Positions 11,380 to 21,256 of a stretch of DNA of 64,000 nucleotides are shown here, piece by piece (positions within the stretch are counted from its first letter, which is position 1; every line of letters starts with the position of its first letter). The position numbers and the translations under genes were made by a program. Source of the DNA: Stachybotrys elegans (Eukaryota > Ascomycota > Sordariomycetes > Hypocreales > Stachybotryaceae); NCBI GenBank assembly GCA_020746835.1, contig JAGPNK010000014.1, forward strand, positions 310,001 to 374,000, in the 5' to 3' direction. The notes below the pieces were generated by a model. It was given only the letters and a program-made list of their open reading frames with translations, was not told the origin of the DNA and searched no databases.

Positions 11380-13412
11380 ATGGACATCGAGACTCGTAGC
11401 CCCAATGGATGCTGGTCGTGTCGTCTTCGCAAGAAGAAGTGTGACGAGAAACGACCTATGTGCACCGAGTGTATCCGGGTCGGTCTCGAATGCCACGGCT
11501 TCGGCGAGAAACCCGAGTGGATGGATAGGGGATCCCGTCAGAAAGCCCAGGCAGCTAAGACAAAACAAAAGGTAGCACAGGCTATCAAGGCGCGACGTAT
11601 GAGCCAGCATCGAACGCGAAGTCTGGCCGAGTCCACGCCACAGCCCACCACCACCAACAGAAGCGCCAGCAGCGCCAGCAACAGCTCCAACAGCTCCAAG
11701 CGCTCCAGCATCTCCAGCAACTCCAACAGCTGCACGCCGACCATCTCCAACTCGGTTGGGACTTTGTACAACGAACCCAGCCTCTCTAGTCCCAACCCGC
11801 CACATACTCACGCCGCCGTCTCACCCATCCCATCCCTCCCATCCCTCCCATCCATGCAGGCACTGGATGAGACTGCCATGCTGCTCCAGTCTGATATCCC
11901 ACCTCTCTCTCCCTACAACCCCTCCAGCAACTTCGACTCGGGCTATCAATCCGCCCTAGATGACATGACCTACCTCTCCACCCCGACATTGGACCTTTCC
12001 GATGTCCACATCTTGGCGCCCGACGGTGGGCCCGACTCGTCCCTCATGGCAGAGCTGAGCGAGCAGAACTCGTGCAGCTCGCTCTTCGACGCTTCGGGAG
12101 ATTTGACCTTGACTTCCTGCCGCAGCCAGGCCGAGCTGTCCATCGAGAGCGTAGAAGACGCCGGCCTTCTTGCTCACTACGTCGGCAAGACGTTTCAGTG
12201 GCAGTTCCGCTTCATCACGCCGGGCGACAATGTCCTCAACCAGGGCTACTTTCTCTGGCTCATGTCTAAATACCGACCGCTGTATATGGCGTCTCTAGCC
12301 TTGAGCAACTCCCACCGGAGCCTCTGTAGGGCTGCCGATCCACCCCAGCCAGAAATTGCGTACGACAACCACGCGGGGAGATACAACAGAGCCGCCGAGG
12401 AGTTCCGTCACAGCCGCGATGCTGAAGATTCTGTGGGGAGCATTGGCATGCTAGCCTGCACCGTCTCCTTTATTTCCTCGAGTGTATGTATTAATATACC
12501 CCCTCCCCACCAACCCCGGAATCGTCTGCTTACGCGACTCGCCAGCTTCTTCACCCCGATAACGTTGAATGGAATACACACTTGCAGATGGGTGTCGCGC
12601 TAATCACCCCATGGATCGTCCAGCAGCCTGCGGGGGTGGGACCGGAAGCGCAAGGGAGCATAGAAGATACCACCAGGTCCTTCTTCATCTCCTCCATCAT
12701 GCGGTTCCATATCCTCTCGGCGATAACCCAAGAGGCAACCCCTTCCATGGCTGAAACATACCAAAGGGTCCTGTGCTCTGAGAGCCCTCAGATGCCGATG
12801 GATCGTGTTTCTGGCTGTGAAAACTGGGTCTTCAGCCTCCTACTCGACGTTTACCTGCTGCGCGACTGGAGGAGGAGATGCCGTGCGGCGGGCATGCTCA
12901 GCCTGTGGGAGCTAACGTCCAAGGCCAACACCATCAAGCACGAGCTAGAGTCGAGGATTGAAAGAGGCATCAAAGAGCTTGATGCACGCAAGACCAACGA
13001 ACGTCAGGGCCAAGCAACACAGCCTACACGATATGACATTTGCGTTACCACTCACGTGTTTGCCTGCGCCGTGTCGGTTCTGCTCGAGGTTGTCGTGTCC
13101 GGATGGTATCCCCATCTGCCGGAAATCCGCGAAAAGGTCGAGCGCACAGTCGAAGCCTTTGCCTACATCGAGGATTCGGACCTCGTCGGCGCTCTGGGAT
13201 GGCCTCTGTTCGTCGTAGGTTGCGTCGTAGCCGAGGAGCAGTACGAGCTCATCCGGCAGATGCTGTGGTCGTCACCCGTAGTTCGCTACTCTGGAGTGGG
13301 CGGCATGCTGGAAAATTGCTGGAAGATGCGGGAGAATGGGCAGGTCAAGAGCGACAGCTTCGACTTTTCCTTGTTTAGAACGTGTGGTGCTCACCAAGTC
13401 CTTGTTGCATAG
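11380..13412 (+). CDS. Zn2Cys6 transcription factor 2
   Basis: Two exons (11380-12483 and 12546-13412; 62-bp intron) give about 656 residues. The start at 11380 gives MDIETRSPNG directly before the zinc cluster, with cysteines 11, 14, 21, 28, 31 and 38 and a basic RLRKKK stretch. A Ser/Asn-rich, probably disordered linker (residues ~95-140) precedes the fungal-specific regulatory domain, whose conserved core LLHPDNVEWNTHLQ is formed at the start of exon 2. It is divergent to Zn2Cys6 factor 1 and next to the first FMO fusion. It could be either a cluster regulator or an unrelated transcription factor; having two adjacent regulators is seen in some fungal clusters. Confidence 0.92.
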
Positions 13413-13939
13413 CGTGGGCTTCTTAGAATAATTGGTTATGATAGATGATAGAGGTAATATCACGATGGCATGAACTCTCTGTGCTCCATTGTCCCGACTG
13501 AACTGCTAAACATTCAGATGCATACGCACAAGCCTTTGTAGACCGCCTATCCACATGTCCTAGTTCAGACATGAGAAGATGGTTTATAGCAGCCAAGTGT
13601 AATTATGGTATTCCTCGGCGTCGATTGCCAAGTCTGGATCCTTGCAGCATGTCCAGTTCCGGTAGTTCGACACTACAACAACGGTATCCCCTTGAGCGTA
13701 CCAAGTAAACCTTGAAGTTCAAACGCTGTGGACACTCTTTCTCTCTGCGCTTGCTTCAGGATAGTGGGCCAACTTGTTCTTAAAAGGGCCAATAGCCACA
13801 CTTGATCAAGGCATTCATCAAGCTCTATTCGCGCAATTTGCACAATCACCCTCTTCCCTATAGAAGCACTGAGAAGAAGCAGAGCCTCAGAGTGAGGAAA
13901 AGGAAAAGAAAGAGGGGGAAAAGGAAAGTAACGGGAGAA
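13413..13939. other. Intergenic, promoter of FMO fusion 1
   Basis: No gene was recognised. The last ~80 bases before the start codon are purine-rich (aaaggaaaag type) and look like a 5' untranslated leader. Confidence 0.5.
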
Positions 13940-16291
13940 ATGGCGGTCCCCTTCAAGGTCATCATTATTGGAGGCGGCATTGCCGGACTCTCCCTGGCTG
14001 TGATGCTCGAGGCGTACGGCTTCGACTACGACTTGATAGAGAAGCACGCCGACGTCGCCCCTAAACTTGGTGCAGGAGTCGGCATCACGCCTAATGGCGC
14101 CCGAATCCTGGATCAGATCGGCGTCTGGCAAGAGATGCTGCAGCATGCCTCACCCGTCGACCTGGCAGCCTCCCTCTCCCCCGAGGGACAGACCGTCGTT
14201 GCCAGCTCCCAGTTTGGAGACTGGCTAGAGAAACTGTGAGCTACACCTCATCTACCGACTCGCACAAGACTTGCTGCTGACTTTCACGAACATAGCTATG
14301 GCTACAGAATGCACTTCCTCTCTCGGCACAACTGCCTGCGGATTCTCTTCAGCAAGATCCAGCGGCGGTCCAGCATCCACCTGTCCAAGGAGGTCGTCAA
14401 GGTCGAAACAGGGGCCACGGGCAGGGGAGCCCGCGTAGAGACAAAGGACGGCACCGTCTTCACGGGCGACATGGTCATCGGCGCCGATGGTGTCCGGAGC
14501 GCCGTGCGGGGCCAGCTCTGGCGCATCGCCGATGCCGAGACGCCCGGCTACATCCCCGACCAGGACAAGACTGGCCTAATGTCGTACTACACGGCCGTCA
14601 TTGGCGTCGTCGCAGACAACCCAGGCCTCGGCAGCGGCTCGACACGCGTCTACAACGTGCAGCGCTCCTACTTCTTCTCCCAGGCCGGCAAGGGATCCGG
14701 CGAGTTCTACTGGTGGCTCTGCATCAAGAACGACAGCCCAAAGGCCGGCATCATCCCCAAGCTGTCTGACGACCTGAAGCAGCAGTACCTGAGCCGCTTC
14801 ACCGGCGACCGCATCGGACCCAACCTCACGCTAGGGGACCTCGCCCGCAAGTCCATGTACACGGCCATCATCCCCCTCCAGGAGTTTGTCCTGCAGAAGT
14901 GCTTCTACAAGAACATTGTCCTCGTTGGAGACACGTTCCGCAAGGTGCACCCCGTCGCGGGCCAGGGCGCAAACTCGGCCTTTGAGGAGAGCGCCTTTAT
15001 AGCTGATATCCTGTGGGATCTACGCAGCAGAGGTGCCTTGCGCGACCCCTTTGCTATTGAGGAGGCGCTCACCGAGTATCAGAGCGTGCGGTTCGTGCGG
15101 ACCACGGCGCTCAAGGAGGACGGCCATCTCGTCCAACGCATGGACTCGCTCGACAATGGCTTCATGAAGTTCATGTCCTTGTACGCAGCGCCGCGGCTTC
15201 CATTCGAGGTTGCCATGCTACCTATCCTCGGTGCTTCATTCACACCTGCTCGCCACCTCAAGCATCTGCCTCCCCCGAATGCGGGACGCCGTCCCTTCTC
15301 TCAAGACATGAAGGCCAACATCACCCAGCGATCGCCCGTGGCATCCCTCTCTTGGGCCATTGCTTTTATAGCAACTGGGTTTCTCACTTATGGCATCTCC
15401 ATCTGTTTCCCTATTAACGATGCTGGCCTTGGGGAGGAGGAAAAATCACAGCTAGCAGGTGTTGCCCGATTCTACTCTTCCATTGTGGCCGCATCACTCA
15501 GTGGTATCTGGGTCATTGAGTCTTACAAGCCCGCATTTCTCCTTTCCCCTTTTGTCAGGTAACCCCTCCTCTTCTTACCCAAGTGCTACAGAGCTCCCAC
15601 CTTCTAACCTGTAAGCAGCGCCTTGTCGTGGATTCTTGCCTCAAACTACTGGGGCTGGGAACGAACGGTGCCTGTCTATTTCTGCTTCCACGTAGTGGCA
15701 ACGCAGGGCATCGCTCATTACTACACCCCGCACACCATGTCGGACATTTACGCTGCCAAGTCTCTACTTCCGGTCTTGCTGCTCATCTATTCAGCCCCGG
15801 TCTTGTGCGTCTACGGAGGCTATTGCAACCTCAACGGATCCCTCTGGGCCATGGCCCACTGCACTATACCGGTAGCCGTCTATCTGGGCAGCGTGACCTC
15901 CAGAGTCGTGTCGGGCGTGCCGGATGTTATCGATGTTGTCTTCAGCAATGTCACCCTTCCATATCAGCAGCGCTTCCTCACCGTATTTGCGGGAGTTGCC
16001 TTTAGTGCCCATCTGGCCATGCTTCAGCAGAATAGTACCATGTTGTTGCAGCAGGGCATGGTTGCATTGTCCGTGCCAGCTGTGGGCGCGCTCGCGACAG
16101 TGAGCATGGCCACGACTCTCTGGTGTCTGCACCTTACGTCGGAAGCTCGAAGAATCAACGCCATAGACCAGCCTCTCATCTTTGTCTGGGCTTCCATTCT
16201 GATCGGCACTGTAGTTGCAGGTCCTGCAGCAACCCTCGCCGCTGTCTTTGGGTGGTCAAGGACTGCCATGGCTAGAGCAACTTCGTGGTAG
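13940..16291 (+). CDS. FAD-dependent monooxygenase fused to a multi-pass membrane domain (fusion 1)
   Basis: Three exons (13940-14235, 14296-15558, 15619-16291) give about 743 residues. Residues 1-~440 are a group A flavin monooxygenase like the PaxM/Pyr5-type prenyl epoxidases of fungal meroterpenoid and indole-diterpene pathways. They carry GGGIAG (11-16), GADG (161-164) and GD (310-311) followed by a GQGAN motif. From ~447 the protein becomes strongly hydrophobic, with about eight predicted membrane helices to residue 743. Known stand-alone epoxidases are about 450-480 residues with little more than one terminal helix, so the extra ~300 residues form a second domain. Its size resembles integral membrane terpene cyclases (Pyr4/MacJ-like), but I cannot confirm homology by eye. 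The likely role is epoxidation of the prenyl chain, perhaps coupled to cyclisation. Both introns are 60 bp, GT-AG. Confidence 0.9.
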
Positions 16292-16604
16292 TTAGACGAC
16301 ATGAATAGTCTCTAGACGCTAGCCAGAATTACTTCTTTAGAATAGAGCCACGTATTATAGAATATGAAAACATCTGAATGTGTCACATGCTAGTTACTTT
16401 GGATGTGTGTCTGCAGAGTAGGGGTGGTTGCCATTGTGAAATGTAGTCAACATGAGCAGTGAGATGAAGGTCGGTTTCTCTTTTTCTGTTTCACGTATTG
16501 TAAAAACGCCAACTGCAAGATCATGTGAAACAGAGGAAAGTATATTGGGCAAATCGAACATTTCATTCTGTCCCTTCTGCACTAATTCACAGTCTTAGTC
16601 CACC
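16292..16604. other. Intergenic between convergent FMO fusion 1 and P450 pseudogene
   Basis: These 313 AT-richer bases hold no recognised gene and presumably contain the 3' untranslated region of the FMO fusion. Confidence 0.5.
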
Positions 16605-18238
16605 TCACCCCAAAAGCTCCTCATCGGTGCCCTCCCATCTTCTCACCATGATCTGGTAGCCAGACTGCGCAAGATAAGCCCATCCCATCGCAAATGGCAT
16701 GGGTGCCACACCGCTGCCATTGAGCTTGATATCATACTTCAACAGTACGAGAATGATCATCACCCCGTGGGAGGCAAAGAACCTTCCAGGGCAGGTGTGC
16801 TTTCCGTGGCCGAATCCCAGATACTCGGGACTTGTTGAGACAGAGTGACGTGTTTTTCCTTGGCAGGGGGGTCGGCCGTCTCTCAAAAGGGGTATCCGTA
16901 AATGATGCTGGGCTAGTCTCTGACTCGTCAGTTGGCGTGGTAGGGACACCAATCTGCACGCCTCAAGGAAGAAAGATACCATGCGAAAGGGCGACATTAC
17001 TCATGAGCACACAATGCATTCCCACTCAAATCAGTTAGTCTCTCTCGCTTGAACAGAGTACTATGTGGGTAGAAAGATTGATGCAAATGTATAGAGCTCG
17101 CTGGGCTTAATTCGCTGGCATTCCTTCATAAAGCTGTCCATGAGTTGAATTCGGGGAGACCCTGCTTTTGTCGTGCCCTCTTCTTTGAGATTCACTTCTA
17201 CTTCTTTCTTTAGTGGCTCAATGTACTTTGGGTGAGCACACAGGCCATAGAGAACCTGCTATACCAGATCTGTTGTCTTGTGCATGGAGGCCATGGAGAA
17301 GCCCAGCTGCAAAAGAGTTGGGCCTTAGTATCTACCATTCGAAAGCTCGGCTGCCCACTGCATGACGTCCAGGTGAGTGGCCTTCTCTCGGCTGTTGCAG
17401 ATGAAGGTTCTGCTAGTTTCTTGTCAACGACTGGGGCGATGAACGCACGGCCTCTTCGTTTTGCTGGTTAACTCGGCGAACTTCAGGGACAAATCGCTAG
17501 GCCCAGGGGCTGCAGGAAGCTGGGCCACTGCTTGAGTGCCACGACACCGCGAAAGACGGTCATAGTGTAGTCAATGGTGGTGTGCAGCCAATCAGGGTTC
17601 CGGCATAACTCAGGTCCAAGAAAGACGCGAGAAGAGAGGCGTGTAATGATCTGCACGACTATCTCCTTGGCATCCAGCGAGTGCCATTCTGCGGCATTGT
17701 CAACATGGGATGCGCCCAAAATATGAACAAGTGTCACCAACCGGTACTGTCTGACCAATAGTCTTGAATACCATAGTCGCCTATTCAGGGAAATCATTGG
17801 TTACAGACCTGGTACATGCATTAGCCTTGTCGCCAAGCTTCAGCTGAAGAAGTGAGGCCTACTGAGTGATCGCGTTAGCCTCTCCTGCAAGACGTCTTTG
17901 GCCATGTCATTCAGCCCTTCATGGGGGTTGAAGTTCCGGAAAGGGGAATATGGCATGGTCATTCCTGGGCCTCTTGTTGGTTCTACGATCCAGGATATGC
18001 CGAGGGAGGGTACATTTGCTTCTGCTGCGAGATTCGTGAAGCTGAAGCAAGAGTCATTGCGTATTTTGTTTACGTATTCAGGAGAAAGAACCACAACAGG
18101 CGTATCGTCAGTTGCCACTCGGAAGGCACCAGAAGACTGAGGAGGCTCTCAGCTGAAGTACCGACCCGGTTGATGGGCATCATGTCCTATCTTGGTGAAG
18201 CCTTTTTTGAGAAGCGCGCAGGCGTTGAGAGCCATTGA
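16605..18238 (-). pseudogene. Cytochrome P450, decayed
   Basis: Fragments in all three minus frames line up in P450 order. They are: an N-terminal [16 protein letters not shown] near 18118; RLSSRVFLGPELCRNPDWL near 17640; an I-helix region GFSMASMHKTTDL near 17300; LYGLCAHPKYIEPLKKEVE near 17250; the K-helix MDSFMKECQR (ExxR) near 17140; and the heme-binding loop FGHGKHTCPGR near 16800. These are interrupted by nonsense codons (for example TAA and TAG around the I-helix), frame changes, and loss of the segment between the K-helix and the meander. Several stops sit at positions where C-to-T change of CAA/CAG would explain them. Introns cannot account for all breaks. It resembles the fungal P450s that oxidise terpenoids or polyketides, and was probably once a cluster enzyme. 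Confidence 0.85.
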
Positions 18239-19318
18239 CCAGCAGAAGCTGAGAAAGTCGGTATCGCAGCAGGGGCTTCTTGTCCACAATGCCAAGCAGT
18301 GCCAGCACGGCAACAGAAATGGATGTGTTGGCCAGTAACGACCGAGCCTAGAACAGTTCCCGGACCAAGTCCCGGGGGGCGTGCAGCATGGTCATTATCT
18401 TGCAGACTACGGTGAGGCTTTCAGTTCACCAATTCGGTAACCAATCATGCACGACGGACGCTAGTGAACTGAGGCAGACGTATTTAATGGTAGATTTTTA
18501 CAGGGTCACACCTCGCGGCAGATGATAAGAGCCGGGCCATGGCGCCTCGTCGGCCAGCCACAGCCGAGTCCTGGAAAGCGTGGGGCAGGACATTCGAGCC
18601 GAAGGACGGGATTTGTTACTTGAGGATGCAGGGGGGGCGTGTGTGGTCATGTAAAGTCTCCGACAGGCCAAGCCCGCCATCATTCTAATACATCAGCGCA
18701 AGCCGTATAAGGCAGGGCGACACGAGATGGACAGTATACAGGGGTGGTGCCCCAACCACCGGAACGCTGGAGCACTCTCTGTTATCTTGAAGCAAGGGCT
18801 CTCTTCTGAGCACAGGTAATCTAGAATAGGAAAAACCTCCCTCTGACGGGAGACTTCAAGTGGGCATGAAGGGGGATCCCACAACTTGTTCTTGCTTGTC
18901 CCGCCAAGATGGCTACGGGTCGACTTGCGCACAGACAATGGTTCGCGATGAATAAACTTCCGACGGCTAAAGCTGCCGGGTTCGGGGCCATAGTAAAGTC
19001 CGCTTGCGATTCGGGTCGTTGCCGAGGGTGGTGGCTGGTGAGCATCCTTGTAAATCATTTGGATGGCTTCATGCTCTATGCCGTCACTCCAGATCCAAAC
19101 CATGGAACTGGTCTGAATACATTGGCAAAATTGTAGAATGGTCTCAGAGCTCTGAGACGGGTGATGCCCCTACGCTTTCACGCGTCGTTCCTCCAGCACC
19201 GGCTCACACCTACTGGAGTCTTCTATAAACAGGCACTCTTAGAGCCCAGCATGACTTTTCACTCAGGCAACGTGGAAGAGAAAAAGCAATTGTCATTGAT
19301 AGTGAATAAGCTGCCAGG
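18239..19318. other. Region between P450 pseudogene and FMO 2, nothing certain
   Basis: Minus-strand reading frames of 60-136 codons occur (for example 19103-18693), but none carries a motif I recognise and none links by good splice sites. It may hold further debris of the decayed P450 or of another lost cluster gene. Confidence 0.4.
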
Positions 19319-20866
19319 TCATGCTGCTACCAATCTCGACAAGGCACTCCGGGCTACCTCAGCCGCATTCCATTGCCAGTAAGAGTGCTGCATCTTGACC
19401 ACATCGCTGTTTTCGTTGATTTGCGCAGCTTTCTTTCTCTCCGCGTCCCGCTCCGTTTGTGCCTTTTCATCCTTGGCGTGTAAATGTTTTCTTGCCTGAA
19501 GAGTCGCCGCTTGAATTTGCTCAACGCGCTCCTTGCGAGACTCTTCATACGCTTGCAGGGCGAGAGGAATCTGTTTGACACTGTCAATCGTCGAGAGCAC
19601 GGCAGCAATGGCAGCAGAATCGTCCACCGCCTGGGCAACGCCCTGGCCGAGATATGGCCTGCAAGCGGTTAGTTGTGCTGGCATGACGCAGGGAGGATAT
19701 ATAGGGAGACAAACAGCATCGCATGGCAAGCATCTCCAAGAAGGACTGTAGTGCCCTTGAACCAGCTTGGCGACGGGGGGTGAGCAAACATGCGGAAGTT
19801 GGGCACCTGGGCTGGGGCAAGGGCAATCAGCTTGATGAGTCTCGGGTCCCAGCCTTCAAAATCTGCGACCACATTCTCCTTCTCCGTCACCGAAGTCCAG
19901 GACTCGCCTGAAATGTCCCCGTCGTCGGGGTGGATGAGCACAACGTTGAGCAGCTGGTGGTTCCTCACGGGATAAGCAACGACGTGACGAGCAGGTCCAT
20001 CCCATCTCGTCGCCCACGAATGTTGCACGAGCGCCAGGAGCTCTGCGTCCGACTCGAGCAAGCTTCGGTCCAAGGTGAAACGGTAGGCTGCCTCCCCCGT
20101 GGGCTTGGCATAGGCAGATTCAGGGGGGATATCTTGGTCTTGAGGGTCGACTTGACTCCATCCGCCGCGATAATCAGGTCATAGCCTTGGATGCGCTCCT
20201 GGTTGGTGAGGATGACAGTGTTAGTGTCTATGTCCACGTCAAACACCCTGGCGCCAGTCCGGATCTCGACGTTGCTGAGCTGGCGAGCCCGCGACAGGAG
20301 AGCGAGCTGCATGTCGCCATGGTGAATGGCATTCTGCTTGCCTAGGGCGTTTGCGACAGAACGAGTAACCAGCGATCCAGTATCCCACTTTACAAGCTCA
20401 ATGCCCTCGAGGGCAACACACAAGGAGTTGTTGTCGGGGTGGAAGACGCCCTCGCCTGTTGCACTTGGGTCAAAATGCTCCTTGCGGATGAACGTAGCGA
20501 GACGGTTTCTTACCTTCATACCACTTTCGAGTAGTAGGCGGCAGAGCAACTCCGGCGCCCACATGAAGCAGCTGCACCGCATTAGCACAAACCAGCTTTG
20601 TGTCCCTGAAGAGGAGCGTTACTTGAGCCGTGGCTTCTAGAACAAGCACAGTATGCCCTCTGTTTGCCAATGCAATTGCCGCCGAGAGTCCCCCGATGCC
20701 TGATTGTGGTGTAAGAGCCCATGCGAAGAAGCCTCTGTAAACACGACACTCACCAGCTCTGCGAACAACTTGTCATTAGCAGCTTGTCTCTCTGAGATTC
20801 TGGTCTAACCTACCCTACAACAACAACTCGAAAGTTGACACGGGATTCGCGTGAGTCGGTGTTCAT
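19319..20866 (-). CDS. FAD monooxygenase, salicylate-hydroxylase type (FMO 2), with one homopolymer frameshift
   Basis: The minus-strand exons are 20866-20814, a 5-base micro-exon 20758-20754, 20699-20623, 20571-20514, 20455-19715 and 19658-19319. Together they would encode about 424 residues, normal for this family. VVVVGAGIGG (FAD GxGxxG) is only obtained with the micro-exon. Other motifs are AADG near 20170, PTGEAAYRF near 20080, GDACHAML near 19725, and YLGQGVAQAVDD near 19640. Between AADGVKST and PTGEAAYRF the frame shifts by one; a seventh base in the G6 run at 20123-20128 (plus strand) would be needed for one frame. Relatives oxidatively decarboxylate or hydroxylate aromatic acids, which would fit a PKS-derived acid. 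The frameshift is either an assembly error or a recent inactivating change. Confidence 0.8.
20754..20758 (-). other. Probable 5-nt micro-exon in FMO 2
   Basis: The bases AGCTG are flanked by cgcag (end of intron 20813-20759) and gtgagt (start of intron 20753-20700). They join GG and GC to give Gly-Ala-Gly of the FAD-binding GAGIGG motif; leaving them out breaks both frame and motif. Confidence 0.7.
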
Positions 20867-21256
20867 CTTTTGAGATTCTCGACTTTCAGTTTCTGTATCA
20901 ATCTCAACTCGTAGGATAGACGATGCTATTCCCATCAGTGTGGAGCAGTGCACAGGCATATCTAGAGGGTTTATGCAACTCTATGCCGTATTACACACGT
21001 GATCGGGACGAGTATATGATCTCGGGATAATCATGCATTTGGTAGTTGCACATTGATAGCAAAACGGGAACGATCCACTTGGACCAGATCCGTCTGGGCA
21101 ATCCTTCCAACTACCCTGTGCGTGAGGATAACTAGTACCTTTCTTCTCTGATGTACTTTGTTAGGCTTGAAACAACATTGGTTGAATTAACAGGCAAGGG
21201 GGACCTGAGCCAAGATTGCGTCTTGGTAAACTCAACTGACCAGCAAATCAACAATC
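20867..21256. promoter_or_regulatory. Bidirectional promoter between FMO 2 and FMO fusion 2
   Basis: These 390 bp separate two divergently transcribed monooxygenase genes. Two CGGGA boxes in the same orientation (near 21003 and 21024) are the kind of CGG-containing sites that Zn2Cys6 factors can bind; this is suggestive only. Confidence 0.4.

Noticed and set aside
18693..19103. 136-codon minus-strand frame as a possible small cluster enzyme (for example SnoaL-like)
   Set aside because: No recognisable motif and no supporting neighbours or splice sites; listed only as an unresolved region.
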